A stretch of DNA of 64,000 nucleotides, from NCBI GenBank assembly GCA_020543525.1, contig JAHYIO010000039.1, forward strand, positions 1,984,001 through 2,048,000. Reading direction: 5' to 3'. The notes under the pieces are model-generated. The model was given only the letters and a program-made list of their open reading frames with translations, was not told the DNA's origin and did no database searches. Below, piece after piece: positions 32,788-44,204 of the stretch (within the stretch, counting starts at the first letter, position 1; each line of letters begins with the position of its first letter). This stretch comes from Coriolopsis trogii (lineage: Eukaryota > Basidiomycota > Agaricomycetes > Polyporales > Polyporaceae). The translations under genes were made by a program, and so were the position numbers.

Positions 32788-33903
32788 TATCTTAAGGACC
32801 TCTGTCAGGTGCGCGCGAACCGTGGTACGACTGAATGGCACGAAGACTCACAAGCGTGCATATGACCACAGGTGTCTTGCTGGAGCCTATAAGGCAATAT
32901 AGACTCCTAATATAAACTCCTTCATCCCTCTCTTCTGTATCCTATGCCTTCGACGACCGAGACGGGTGCTCTCGGGAGTTGTAATATCGAGCGCAACTTG
33001 CATCAGACCACTTCTCCGACCTACGCGGACCGTACGACCCCACCTCATGAGTGCGGCACCAAGGCTGACTCCTGAGGGCCGTTTGCCCCACGTGTACACC
33101 GACGTTACTCGGAAACTCATACCACGCACCCATAGTGTGTCTACTCTCGCCCAAATGTTCACCTACTGTCACCATCTCTATCGATTCCTTTGGCCCCGAT
33201 CGCTACACGAACACATATTCGGCATAGGCAAGGCCGCCCGAACGGAAGTCTTCACCGCCGCTGTTGCTAGTCTCCCCACGTCCAATGCTACCCTACCATG
33301 TCCCACACGCAACGAAAATGGTCGTACGACCTGGGCATCCCATTCCTGCTGGGGGGCTAACCTGGCTAAGCTTGGCTGCGACGTAGAGAATCCAGTGTAA
33401 CATAAACCCAAGGAAAGAGCTGTTGCGACATGCGCAAACAATTACGGGACATTATCCGAAAGCACAACGCGAGGCATGGTAATGTAACAGGGACAACGTG
33501 AAGTGAGTAACCAATGGAGGGTAACGTAGTATGTGATGGCTGTAATGTACTGGGCTGCAAGCTCTCCAATTCGGCAATCGCCAAGGAATTGGACGGCGAT
33601 GGGTGGTGGCGAATTCCATGATGGACCGAGAGAGTGACCGTCCGTTAAAGGAGCATATAAGTTATCGTACCGTGGCTTGCAAGTCTACATCGCGGAATGC
33701 GACAAATGAGGGGTGAAAGCGAAGACGACGAGAGCGAGGCACCAAAAAAGTCGTTACAGTCGTGAAAGCGTGTTGGTGGTGTGGGAAGGAGGGCGATTGA
33801 GGGAAGATGTCCGCGTGTATGCACAGATTTACACGGTATGTGCAACGCTCCACGTCGGAGGACGGAGCGAGAGCGATGGCGAGAAAGACGGTGCGGAGAG
33901 TTG
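32788..33903. other. Convergent intergenic region, about 1.1 kb
   Basis: This lies between the 3' ends of bL28m and the NT-C2 gene. A plus-strand open frame of 144 codons (32966-33400) follows TATA-like elements near 32890-32915, but its product (arginine- and histidine-rich start, no domain) resembles chance coding. No gene is claimed. Confidence 0.4.
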
Positions 33904-35720
33904 TCAGTGGCGAACGGGAACGGGAGGGGCCGGTGTGGTGGGTCGGAACGTCGGGAGTTTGCCTGGCGCACTAGGACGGGGGCTGCGCATCTTTTGCCAC
34001 CAATGTCGATGCGAAGACAAACTCGTCGCGTCTGCGGCCATGCCAGGATCGAAACTGGAATGCTCGCTTGTGCTGGCGACGTAGCTCCCGCTGCCGACAC
34101 TGCTGTCCACCGATCGTCTGCCGTTGGAGTTTGAAGCGTCATTCGAATCGTCGTATGCTGCTGGCGAGTCCGCGCGTTCCGACTGTGGAGGGGCGTAGTA
34201 CGTGAACGGGGTCTGTTCGGACGATTCGCTGGGAACAGGGTTGAAAAGCGCCTCAATGAGGTGTTCGGTCGTGCGCAGGCCGTACGAGTTGGCAAGCCGA
34301 TCCGTTTGGACATGGCCCTCGGGGTCCGCATATGGGAACAAGTTATCTTCTTCAGGCTTGTCTGCGCTAACATAAAGATCCAATTCTCGTGCAAAACGAG
34401 TGTTGAACAACCCGTTGTTGGACAAGATGCCTGAAACGGAGGCGAGGATCTCCCCTTTCCGCAGAGGTGGCGACTTGTAGTGCTTCTCTCCGCCGATATG
34501 CTCCAGCTCAATGGTCAACTAGATTGACACATGAGGAAGGATAATACAAAGCGCACCAACTGAGTCACTCACTTTGAGGGTAGCATTTGTCTTACTCTGC
34601 CGTAGAAGATACCGTCGAGTGACACGCCCTGCATCGGCATATTCTGCAAGATTGAGATACACCGCACCAAGACGCGGCTGCTGGGGGGAATCTGGGTCGC
34701 CAGAAATGACGCGCTAGATAGCGCGGTCAGCCACGAATAAAGCGTCGTCTACATGGCAAGCAGGCGGGAATGGATAGAAGATTGTCATACGCCCATCGAG
34801 ACGACGCCAGTCACATGGGACTTCTTCACGTTGTGACTAGCATAGAGCGCAAGACTGCAACGCCTGGAGACCTCTGTGCAAGTCACTCCCATATACATCA
34901 AGCTCTTCGTTGGTAGCGCAGATGTGTTATCGCAACCGTGCGGGCGGTAGTGCGCCGATAACATTCAATCACCAAAGCGCCAGGAAGAGCCCACCACCCT
35001 CACCATCCTTCGCCCGAGGACATGTGAAGAATAAGGGCTCACCTGCATGACCACGAGCTTCAGCTCATTAGGGAGTAGATCGCCCGTTTCGCGGTGCACG
35101 TCCATCTGCACCACAACGTTTACGGTGTGCCCCCATTTCACGTTGTAATTTTGGAGCGGTGCCCATGGGGTCATCCCACGCGCCTCGGAGCGTGCTTGCA
35201 GTGAATTCGATAAGTTCGTCTGCCCGTCGATGATGGGTGTCGGGGTAGGCGGCGGGTGTGGGGACTCGAAGGCACGATGCTGATCGTAGTCCGCAGGGGT
35301 ACACGGTGAGTCTACAGTGTAGACTTCATCTTCGGTCGTGTCGTGAGTGCTATCGCCCTCGACCTCGTCTTCCTCATCCATTGTAGCATCTTCCAAACCC
35401 GCCGTTGATGCTTCCTGGTCTGTCGCCTTCTCCTTGCCCTTGCCCTGGCCCGACCATGACCTGTTCCCCTTCATCTTAGAAAGGAGTCCGGATCCCGACT
35501 GCACATTCTTGAACTTCCATCGAACACCAAACTCGCCCTTGATGAGAGGCACGTTAGAGAGTTGCTCGATATGAAGATGGACCTGGAAGAGAGCGTGTCG
35601 AGGGAGGAGGTGACCGAGTTGAGTCCGCAAGCCGTGACTGGGAGGTGGCGGAGTGGATGATGCGCCCGAGCTCGTAGATGTCGAGGCGGATGTGTTGGAT
35701 GTGTGGTTATTGGCTTTCAT
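33904..35720 (-). CDS. NT-C2 domain protein (EEIG1/EHBP1-type N-terminal C2)
   Basis: The first exon (from ATG 35720) has a Ser/Thr/Pro-rich leader and then HALFQVHLHIEQLSNVPLIK and GEFGVRWKFKNVQSG, the opening strands of the NT-C2 fold. An acidic, phospho-prone insert (about 35470-35250) precedes APLQNYNVKWGHTVNVVVQM and DLLPNELKLVVMQ. A later exon (about 34720-34572) carries LGAVYLNLAEYADAG and VTRRYLLRQSKTNATLK, joining LTIELEHIGGEK in the last exon. This order matches the NT-C2 domain, a membrane or protein-binding C2 variant. The C-terminal 200 residues are polar and end at TGA 33906-33904. In other eukaryotes such proteins link membranes to the cytoskeleton; here that role is inferred. 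The intron between 35044 and about 34720 is unusually long and may hide another small exon. Confidence 0.8.
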
Positions 35721-36444
35721 GGCGAAGAGAAGGGGCAAGCATCCCCGGAGGGATGATGGTGGTCGAGGGGTAGGGGATATACCGCTGAGAACGCGGGCGG
35801 CGGTGACGACGGCCACGCCGGGTTCCGAAGACGTAGCGCGCGCTGATCAGAGACCACGCGATGTCGTAGCGGAGTTAGGGCCTGTCCCGCAGAATTGAAT
35901 CTCCGGTCACTGCTCAAGCGGCCATAATACAAGCTGAGAGAGTGGCGGAGTTGTACACCCCGTTCTCGAACACCGACGTCACCAGGAGGGCAGCGGTCTC
36001 GACCAGAAGAAAGACGACGAGCAGGGGCAGACAATCTCTCACTAAAGCCATCATGTTCTTGTACACAACCTCCGCTCGTTCGGCCTTTTTGTGCGTGACA
36101 AGACTCACAGTTGATCACAGGACATGGATGAGGGAAAGCACGGAGATCACGGAACTCCTGCCATCGAGATTCTTGCGAACGCGACGTGGCCATAACATTT
36201 CGGTCGGCCTCTAAACGCGCGACGAAGACAGGCAGTTCCATGCAGCCCAGAGGACGCTCTGCGGTCACCCCGAAAGACGTCCTCTTGCTGGTCTAGGGCC
36301 ACACAAAACGCGCGCACGAGCCTGGTGCATGCGCATGCAAGTGGCCCACGCTCCGCTCTTCCTATCCACCTCCGACATCACCTTGCTCCCCAGCCGCTCA
36401 CTGGCCACAACGCGACTCCCAACCACAGCCCTGCAGTCATCAAT
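35721..36444. other. Divergent promoter region, 0.7 kb
   Basis: The spacer separates the NT-C2 gene (leftward) from the F-box-like gene (rightward). I see no coding exon with a recognisable product. Confidence 0.4.
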
Positions 36445-36742
36445 CATGCCCTCTATTACGTCTCTCAACGACGCAGTACTCCTTCGCATCTGGGAGCATC
36501 TACTGGGCGATCTTCAAACGCATATAGCACTGGCCCAAACATCGAGAAAATTCCGCGCGCTGTTCACGAAAGACGATGGAATCTGGCAGGCTGCCTGCTT
36601 CGTCGCAGGGTTCGGGAGACCCATACGGATGGGCAGCGCCCTCGCAGCTCGCCAGTGGTCGTGGAGAATTTTGGCGTACGCTCTTGTTAACCATGCCTCT
36701 GTCTGCGAGATCAGTAGCTGCACTCGAGCGAACGCTTGCTTC
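36445..36742 (+). CDS. F-box-like protein, N-terminal exon
   Basis: ATG 36445 opens MPSITSLNDAVLLRIWEHLL, followed by LQTHIALAQTSRKFRALFTK and IWQAACFVAGFGRP. This is the pattern of an F-box helix bundle (leucine-rich start, LAQTSRxFRAL core, tryptophan near the end) as seen in many Agaricomycete F-box proteins, which recruit substrates to SCF ubiquitin ligases. The exon ends at a GTGAGT donor at 36743 after the block CEISSCTRANACFG. The expected next exon is not obvious: the best acceptor (ending gtgcaatag near 36838) leads into sequence that runs into a poly-C tract. A C-terminal part of the same type of protein lies at 37793-38486, so this may be one gene interrupted by about 1 kb of odd sequence. 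Confidence 0.65.
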
Positions 36743-36844
36743 GGTGAGTCGTCGTACAGTTCCTTTCTTCATGTTTTATTTTTCTTTGGTTACTTTAGTA
36801 ACCCAGCGGTGAATGGGGTCCGTCGCGTGCAATAGTTTCTGGTG

Positions 36845-37116
36845 CTCGGTCAAGCAGCGGTGGCCGGGCACTGTACTTCATTCTCGCTAGGTCTTGGACG
36901 CCTCGGACTCATTGCATTGCACGCGCGGCGAGCGTGCCCCCCCCCCCCCCCCCCCCCCCCCGCTGCTGCATCCTCACTTTCCGTACCCCAGTGGTAGTAG
37001 GCCATGTTGTGGCTCGCTTGCAACCATTCATGGGGCGAGTTCGGTCAAGCAGCGTTAGCAGGCTAGCGTACGCCGGGGTCGTGAACGTCTCAGTCTCATT
37101 GCTCCGCACGCGCGGT
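36845..37116 (+). repeat. Diverged direct repeat flanking the poly-C tract
   Basis: The segment 36845-36930 and the segment 37040-37116 share the start CGGTCAAGCAGCG and the end CTCATTGC..GCACGCGCGG, with a divergent middle of similar length. This suggests an old local duplication of about 190 bp period, with the poly-C run in between. By-eye alignment only. Confidence 0.4.
36937..36961. repeat. 25-nt poly-C homopolymer
   Basis: Twenty-five uninterrupted C residues. No other homopolymer in the window comes close. It lies inside the apparent F-box gene region and could be a real unstable tract, a captured tail, or a sequencing or assembly artefact. Confidence 0.95.
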
Positions 37117-37792
37117 GGGCCTGGGATCTACATTCTGCGTGCTCATTGATTCAACGCTGCCATGCAAAGCGCATACAGCCGCCTTTACCGCGCGGTCGTG
37201 CGACAGAGACTGCCTGCCGGTTAGGGTGCTGCTGCATGGACTGCGGTCGTCTCTTGAGCGCTTCGCGGTCAGCCAATCAGACCACCGCATTGTAGTGGTT
37301 GTGCGACACGCATGCAGTCGGTTCTTGGATACACAGTGTTCCACAACTATACTGGTGCGCCACGCAGTCCCATTCGAGCTGCTTGTGTATGTCGGTGCGC
37401 ACCTTGTGATTGCGCAGGACGGTGGCCGGAGCCTCGGGATTGGCGCAACTATGATCGATCGGGAAGTCTCGGGGTCACCTGACGGGCACAACCGTCATTC
37501 GGAGGCCCAGCGGACCCCGGAGCTTGCGACACACTGTGAGGAACCTTGACTATCTTTGGACGTTTGTGGTCACAGTGCTTGATTAAGGAGTCGAGGAAAG
37601 GCACAGTCGTTGGCCGTAGTGGTGTCGCGCACTGTGCGTGCTTGACTACACCTTACTTCAACACAACTTTGACAGCAGTTCGTCGTGGACCCCGGGTTCC
37701 GAACTGACGTCGAGGTCGATACTTTGACAACTTGCTTCGTTCTCATTTGATCTTTCAATGGGTAGGATGTATACTCACCGCAACATTCACAG

Positions 37793-38486
37793 CTCAACAC
37801 TACGCCCGAGTGCCCCATGCGCGACTGCATAAACTTGGCCCATACGACCGCATCGAGTTCCATCCGTTGTATTTCTATCTCCACTTCTCGCAGGTGCCTC
37901 ATTCTAGCTCGAGGACAGGTGGTCACCGTCGGTCCATATCGGCTCATCTACCAACGCCCTCACCGTCACCGTCACCCACTCCCCCACCCTCTATCCCCGA
38001 CGCGGTGTCCATTTTACTCACGCACATGCCTACATATCCCGAATGTCGGTACGCGCAGTACGGCCCATTGTGCGCCCACCCAAATGCGTCATGCGTATTC
38101 GCTACGTTCCCGCCAGTGGATCGACTGGAGTTCGAGAACGCCGAGGGAGAGGTTTTCATGGTCGTGGAGAACCCAGAGGGTTGCACGATCCTCGACGTGA
38201 ATCGTGCTCTTGCACAATTGTGAGTGCCTTGAGTCTTTCTGATTGCCGAGACTGACGTGACGAAAGAATCCCGTGCGACGAACACCATCTCGGGATCGCT
38301 CTGGCTCATTATGAGGAGCTCGCGCTCACGTCTGGGTTGTCGCTCTCGCAGTATGTGAACGCGATATCGCGCGAGCGCGGGTTTCTGGACGATCACGAGT
38401 ACGTGTGCTTCTTCGAACTTGGAGCATATGCTCATGACTTCGCGATCAGGTACCCGTTCCTTCAACACATCATGGGCGGTTACTAG
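37793..38486 (+). CDS. F-box-like protein, C-terminal exons
   Basis: An acceptor at 37791-37792 opens an exon reading QHYARVPHARLHKLGPYDRI and EFHPLYFYLHFSQ. Next come SCVFATFPPVDRLEFENAEG and FMVVENPEGCTILDVNRALA, then, after the intron 38219-38266 or so, IPCDEHHLGIALAHYEELA. A last small intron (about 38399-38450, donor gtacgt) gives LDDHEYPFLQHIMGGY and TAG at 38484-38486. The order FATFPPVDRLEF..CTILDVNRAL is, from memory, the C-terminal half of the same Agaricomycete F-box family as the exon at 36445. No start codon of its own is convincing, so it is treated as the rest of that gene or as a remnant. A Pro/Ser-rich stretch (PSPSPSPTPPP) near 37965 lies between the blocks and may be partly intronic. 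Confidence 0.5.
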
Positions 38487-40246
38487 TTGCGTCCAGCATG
38501 TTCACCGGGCTATCTGGGGCTACTTTCTTTTGCTTCTTGCACACTGGGTTTGAGTTGTACGTTTACTTCTGCTTATGGGATGTGATTGCGCCGCACCAGC
38601 TTGTGGCATGACCAGCATGCGATCCAATCGCTATGAAAGAAGCATCAAACGTCGCTCCCGATAGCTCGACTCAAGGGTTTGCAAGACCGTGCTTCGTGAG
38701 CACGCCCTGCCACGCCCTCCAGTCTGCCGTTCGACGCGCAAGAAACTCAAATCCTTCGGAACGTAGAGACAAGGCCATATGCTCGGCCTAATGTGGGGCC
38801 AATCGACTCAATGCAGAAATTGCTCACACATCCAGGGCTCGGCGATAGGAGACGCGGTTGCGCTCCTTGGTTGACCATCCGGTCTGCCTGCGGACCGTCC
38901 TTCTCCACTCTCAGAAGCGGCGCAGCCGTGGCCGTCTACCTCCCACGCGAAGCAAGGGGCGTTGTGCGCGGAAGTTTTGACTAGGTCAGGACTAAACCTG
39001 TCCACATTGCACGCCCATCGCCGACAGACAGAGGTTCACGTTATGTGCGGCTTACTCTGACCTTGTGGTGGGATGTACGTGGGCTGAGGGTCCCGGGCCT
39101 CGCTAGCGGCGTGTATTGGCCATCCGAGAATGCACATGACGTAGACGAAGCACAGTAGAACTCAACCCGCTGGATGGGCTTACATACGATGATAGGGCCG
39201 TCATCTCAAGGCATCACGATTAGGCTTTCATCGGTGCTCTATGCGGTATGTTGTCTAGTATATGTCCTGAGCTTTGTTGACTTTCATTCGTCTTCCGCCT
39301 CTATTCAATGTCGGGACCATTGTTGTCGTTGTCGAAACAAGTCTTGAGCCAGGATATGAACACTTGTTGCCTTGGTCGTACGTATTTGACCGTCAAGACG
39401 TAGACCACTGTCGAAAGTCGGGATCTGCCCTTTACAGAGATTCACCATCTCTGGAGATCGAGATCCCACATATCAGGGCGCCTAGGCCAGTCTCCGGGGT
39501 TCGGGCTCGCAGACTGAGTCACTGGCCAAAACTTCATCATGGGTCTGCTTCTCTTACATGCTCGTGATGACCAGAATTCTAATGGATATCCCAAGGTCTG
39601 CTAGTATCTGCGTTTCCTCGGGCCGAATCATTCACCCTGGCCTATCCGAAGCACATTGAGGGATTACTTACCCCACACGTATACGCCGACACCTCTCCAC
39701 GCGGGCACATTAAGGCGTCAGACTACGTTGGTTTGACCGATATGCTCATCATTACACTGGGGCGCTGCTTCTTTCCCCAGTTTGGCCGAAGGCGTGTTTG
39801 GTCTTGGCAGTCACGCTGGTATCCTGTATACTGCCCCAGTCCCTTCCATGATGCACTGAACATTACCGCGAGATGGTGCGTGCTCGCGTGCTGATGGATG
39901 TTCATTCTTCTGGATTTTCCATTCACAGTACTGCATCCAGGTCCAGCAATTGAGTGCCATAGGGGGCCATCAATTCTGTTCCGGCGGCACCCGCATCTTC
40001 GATGAGGCTGCCTATCTGAGGATTGCAAGGGTTTCTGACCTTCCTCATCGTCTTCTTGCTTCTCGCGAGGGATGAAATTCCCGTGATGAAGTGCATGCAC
40101 CACCTTCGTAGTCATCTCGGCCACATTGTGCACCCGCTGCGCCTTTACGCCGGCTACCTTCGTGAGTATATAAAGGAGGGGGCGAACACACCCCTTCCTC
40201 GTGGAGGCCCAGCTCAGCATCCTCTCCGTCCTCTACAGACCCAGCC
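38487..40246. other. Intergenic, about 1.75 kb, no confident gene
   Basis: No protein is recognised on either strand. A plus-strand open segment from about 39598 to 39890 is coding-like by length but lacks a start and any familiar motif. A minus-strand frame at 39723-40220 looks random. The right end carries the TATA box of the aspartic protease. Confidence 0.4.
40167..40174 (+). promoter_or_regulatory. TATA box of aspartic protease 1
   Basis: TATATAAA lies 73 bp upstream of the ATG at 40247, a usual distance for a strongly expressed fungal secreted enzyme gene. Confidence 0.5.
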
Positions 40247-41940
40247 ATGCTCGCTCACCTCTCTCTCCTGCTTGCCCTAACGACCGCCGCAGTCACTGTG
40301 GCTGCGAAGCCGATCGTGGTGCGGGAGTCCCCCGTGACGCTACCGCTCGCGCGTCGGTTGAACACGACCGGGATCCCGAACATCCTCAAGCTGGACCAGG
40401 CCCGCGCCAAGGTCCTGAAGTCGCGCTCGCAGGGCCAGGCGAAGGAGGCGGCCAAGTTCAAGCAGGCCGCTCTGCCTGGCCTCGAGGTCACGAACACGGC
40501 CGTCATCTACACGGCGAGCGTCGGTGTCGGCTCCCCCGCGACGTTCTACGACTTGATCATCGACACGGGCAGCTCTAACACCTGGGTCGGCGCGGGCAAG
40601 AGCTTCGTCGTCACGAACACCAGTGTGGCCACTGGCGAGCAATTCGTAGGTGTGGGGAAGCTTATCTTATCGGTGATAGTGCTGAGCCCTGCTTCTGGAC
40701 CGGTTTCTATGTAGTTGGTCAGCTATGGCTCTGGTCTCGTCTTCGGTGAGTGCCTCTCGCTCGCTTGAAGAAGATTCGTCTGACCTCCTGATGGCGCAGG
40801 CGAGGAATACATTGATACTGTTACCCTCGGTGACCTCGTCATCGAGAACCAGGGTGTCGGTGTTGGGAGGCTCTCCATCGGCTTCAACGGCGTCGACGGT
40901 ATTCTGGGGTATGGCATTCTAAGTTCTCGTCATGCTGAGAATCTATCGCTAACTGCACTCTTCATCCGCGTCAAACCAGCATTGGCCCCGTCGACCTCAC
41001 CGAGGGCACTACGGCGAGCGGTGATCCTGTCCCCACTGTCCTTGATAGCGCAGTCTCCCAGGGCCTGATATCTGCCAACATCGTTGGTGTCTCCTTTGAG
41101 CCGACCACCGAGCTTTCGGTCACCAATGGTCTTCTCACCTTCGGTGGTGTTGACGACTCTAAGCACACTGGCGAGATCGCCTATGTGTACGTCCTGTCTC
41201 CACTCAATATCCGTCGAGCCTTCGCCGCTGACGCCCTGTCATTACCGCAGGCCGATCACCTCGACCTCCCCTGCTTCAGCCTACGTCGGCATCGATCAGT
41301 CGATCACCTACGGTTCTGCGAACGTTCCCATTCTTCCTTCCACTGCTGGTATCACTGACACCGGCACCACGCTCGTCCTCATTGCCAGCGGTGAGTGCCA
41401 TTATGAGCTGCTGCTTCTGATGCCGGAGAGCTCATTGGGCTCGGCCCCTTCTAGATGCGCTTGCTGCGTACCAGGCAGCGACCGGCGCGGTCGAGGACAA
41501 CGACGTTGGTCTTCTCAGAATCACCCAGGAGCAATTCGAGAACCTCGAGAGCCTGTTCTTCCACATCGGCGACGTAAGTCCTTCTCCCAATCTCCGTCGA
41601 GCGTATCGCGAAGCATGCTCACCTCCTTTGACAGAACACCTACGAGTTCACCCCGAACGCGCAAATCTGGCCCCGTGCGGTAAGTAGCACTACTGCTTCT
41701 CTTGCTCTTCGCTACGGATGAGCTGACCGCCATGACTGTGCTTTGTAGCTCAACACTGCTATCGGCGGCGTAGACGACGCGATCTACCTCATCACGGCCG
41801 ACCTCGGTTCTGATAGCGGCGAGGGCCTCGACTTCATCGACGGCTTCGCCTTCCTGGAGCGCTTCTACTACGTCTACGATGCCGACAATGCCCAGGTCGG
41901 CTTCGCGACCACCGAGTTCACTGATGCGACCACGAACTAA
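40247..41940 (+). CDS. Secreted aspartic protease, polyporopepsin-like, copy 1
   Basis: This A1-family endopeptidase starts with a signal peptide (MLAHLSLLLALTTAAVTVAA), followed by a propeptide with the block PLARRLNTTGIPNILKLDQA. The first catalytic motif is DTGSSNTWVGAG (near 40563) and the second DTGTTLVLIAS (near 41360). Other blocks match polyporopepsin: GVDGILG, IGPVDLTEGTTASG, VSFEPTTELSVTNG, ITSTSPASAYVGIDQSITYG, FTPNAQIWPRALNTAIGG and SDSGEGLDFIDGFAFLERFY. It ends at TAA 41938-41940. About eight introns of 50-70 nt interrupt it. The enzyme is expected to act outside the cell at acid pH. Two related genes follow on the opposite strand (44205-46058 and 47053-48880). No broken motif. 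Confidence 0.95.
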
Positions 41941-42131
41941 GTGATTGGTCATTTGATGGTTTTACATGGACTTGCGCTTACAAGGGACGATGTAACGAGA
42001 CTTTGACAACGCATACATATGGTACAACACCTGTAGACAACATGTCACAGTCACGGCTGACGATGTGTAGTTCGAGATGTCAAGGCATGCCTGTGAATGC
42101 GTCTTCTGACAAAGGATGATATGTTGGCTTC

Positions 42132-43611
42132 ATGTTCTCGTGTCGGAGTGCCCAAAGTAGAAATATGAGCGCCCGGAAGTCATCCGCGGCGGGAGGGAGG
42201 CACCGACGTCATCACAGTGCCTCCTGGCTACCTACTCTGTTCCAGTTCCACTCCTATGCGACATGTTGCACGCCTTCCTCCTCTCTTCCTCCGCTCATGG
42301 CTCTCTGGTCAGCATTTGTTAGCGTTGGCATCCGACAGCCTGTGTTGCCATGGGTGCTTGTTCCCGGTCGCACCTTGAGGCGCATATACCCGGGCTGCAC
42401 GAACGTATGTCGCTATAGACCGAATATACAAAAATACTATGTCACAACACCTCAAGAAGTAGAGAACACAAATGTCGGCCATTCTCGATTCCTCAATGAG
42501 GCGTCTCGCAAGGACAAGTGGAAAGAGGCAACGGCTGACAAGAATCCAGGAGATGGAGCTGGTCTGACGAGCGAAGACTTCGACTCGATCACAGAAGGCA
42601 AAGGTGGGTACTGCTCACACCTCTGGTTGTCGCTTATCGAATGCTTTTTGTGCGTAGGGAAATTGTCGCCAACGTCGTCCCACTTGTTCAAACTGATTCT
42701 ACCACTGGGGCACCCTCGGCTCAATGGCAACAACCACGTCCCGAACGTCAAGTCTCCCCCACCCGTGGTCTTTCTCCTCCATCCTTCCCAACCGCTCTCA
42801 CACGTCGCCAGGCTCATCCTCGCCTCCCTCGCACCACAGACCCCCTCGATCACCTTTCGCAGCACGACCCCGCGCGGGCACCCAATCCAATGGTCCGAAT
42901 CAACCGATGTCGCAGACTTCATCCGCGACGCCGCCCGCACACGCGAGTTCACGGTGTGTATCACAGACCAAGGCGCCGACGAGCCGCATACACGTATACC
43001 AGTCGAAGTGCCCTCTTTTGCGGACCGTACCCGCTTCCTGCGTCGCCGCCTTGCCGTGGTCGAGCGGGAGCTCGAGCGCATGGAGACGCTCAAGCGCATG
43101 TGTGACGAGGAGGCACACCGCGGCGCGCGCAGGATGGCCATGGGTGGGTTTGGGGTGCTCGTCGTCTACTGGGGCGCGGTCGCCCGGCTCACGTTCTGGG
43201 ATTATGGATGGGATGTGATGGAGCCGATCACCTACCTCTCCGGACTGTCCATGGTCATCCTCGGATATTTATGGTGCGTATTGGTCCCCACGCTGTCGTC
43301 CGTTCGGACACGAACTGATACACTCCAGGTTCTTGTATCGCGGAGGCGAGGTGTCGTATTCCTCGGTGCTGCACCATTCGGTCTCTGCGCGACGCGAGGC
43401 TCTGTACAAATCGCGCGAGCTCGACATTGATAGATGGATGGACCTGGTGAGCGAAGCCAAATCCATACGGCGCGAGATTAGCAAGATTGCAGAGGACTAC
43501 GACGAGGACCGGTGGAAGGAGAGCGAAGAGGAGCGCGCAGCGCGAGAGCGGAAGGAGCAGCAGAAGGAGCCTGAGCAAGTCCGCGATGCAACCATTGATA
43601 AACACGACTAG
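42132..43611 (+). CDS. MCU: Mitochondrial calcium uniporter (MCU) pore subunit
   Basis: MCU forms the Ca2+ channel of the inner mitochondrial membrane. Exons 42132-42603, 42658-43273 and 43329-43611 join in phase to 456 residues. The first intron is 54 nt and leaves the frame open if unspliced. The N-terminus is Arg/Ser-rich, suiting a mitochondrial presequence; an upstream or internal start is not excluded. The matrix domain leads into a coiled coil (RRRLAVVERELERMETLKRM). Helix 1 is around MGGFGVLVVYWGAVARL, the selectivity loop is DYGWDVMEPITYL (canonical WDIMEP, with Val for Ile), and helix 2 is LSGLSMVILGYLWFLYRG. A second coiled-coil tail rich in Glu/Arg follows (ESEEERAARERKEQQKE). The acidic Asp and Glu of the loop are present, so the pore should be functional. 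It is flanked by aspartic proteases by chance or local duplication. Confidence 0.88.
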
Positions 43612-43853
43612 ATATCACGATACAGAACACGAACCGGTCGGTCGTTCCATGAGCATCCTAGGGCTACACAAGGATGGTGGGTGAAGTGTTGAGAACGGAT
43701 TGGGATACCAGGCAAATGTGGCCTTGCACAGACGTTTGTATCTCGGTTCCATAACTGGGAAATACAGACGGTTTGCATTACGCAGATCGCGGTCCTCTCT
43801 CATGATGAGATGCTGAATTCACAATATTACCACAACCAGAGTCTTAATGTAAG

Positions 43854-43924
43854 GCATTAATGGGGTAGTGGTAACCTGGGTCGTTGCCATCGACCCGCCG
43901 GGGGTTCGATTCCCCCTTAATGCA
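43854..43924 (+). tRNA. tRNA-Gly (GCC)
   Basis: The acceptor arms GCATTAA and TTAATGC pair, with discriminator A at 43924. The D arm is GGG..CCT around TAGTGGTAA. The anticodon stem is GGTCG/CGACC with the loop TTGCCAT, giving the anticodon GCC. The T arm is GGGGG/CCCCC with loop TTCGATT. There is no intron. The internal A and B boxes (TAGTGG region and GGTTCGATTCC) are intact, so it should be transcribed by RNA polymerase III. Confidence 0.93.
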
Positions 43925-43944
43925 TTGTATTATCATTTTAATCC

Positions 43945-43950
43945 TTTTTT
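43945..43950 (+). terminator. RNA polymerase III terminator of tRNA-Gly
   Basis: A run of six T residues starts 21 bases after the tRNA's discriminator base, as expected for pol III termination. Confidence 0.6.
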
Positions 43951-44204
43951 CGATTATGGTGCCCCATTGCGCAAAACAAGGCCTCGAAATCGTTCTGTGA
44001 CCGAGTGCATGCTCACCGTTCACGTATGAGTTATTGTGTCCTACCACTTAAGGCTCGCAGTATCGCGCTTGTGGTATGGGCAAGTCGGTCAAGATGTCCG
44101 GTGCAGGACTCCGTATATCAAGAACGAGTACAACATATCGACGAAGCAAGCTTCAATTTGATGGATTCGAGTCACCATTGCATGGTATCCCAGTACTACA
44201 GGGA

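Noticed and set aside
32966..33400. 144-codon plus-strand frame between bL28m and the NT-C2 gene
   Set aside because: Composition looks random and both neighbours end here; TATA-like words nearby are not enough support.
39598..39890. Plus-strand open segment of about 100 codons
   Set aside because: There is no start codon, no convincing splice sites and no recognisable motif, so it was not called as an exon.
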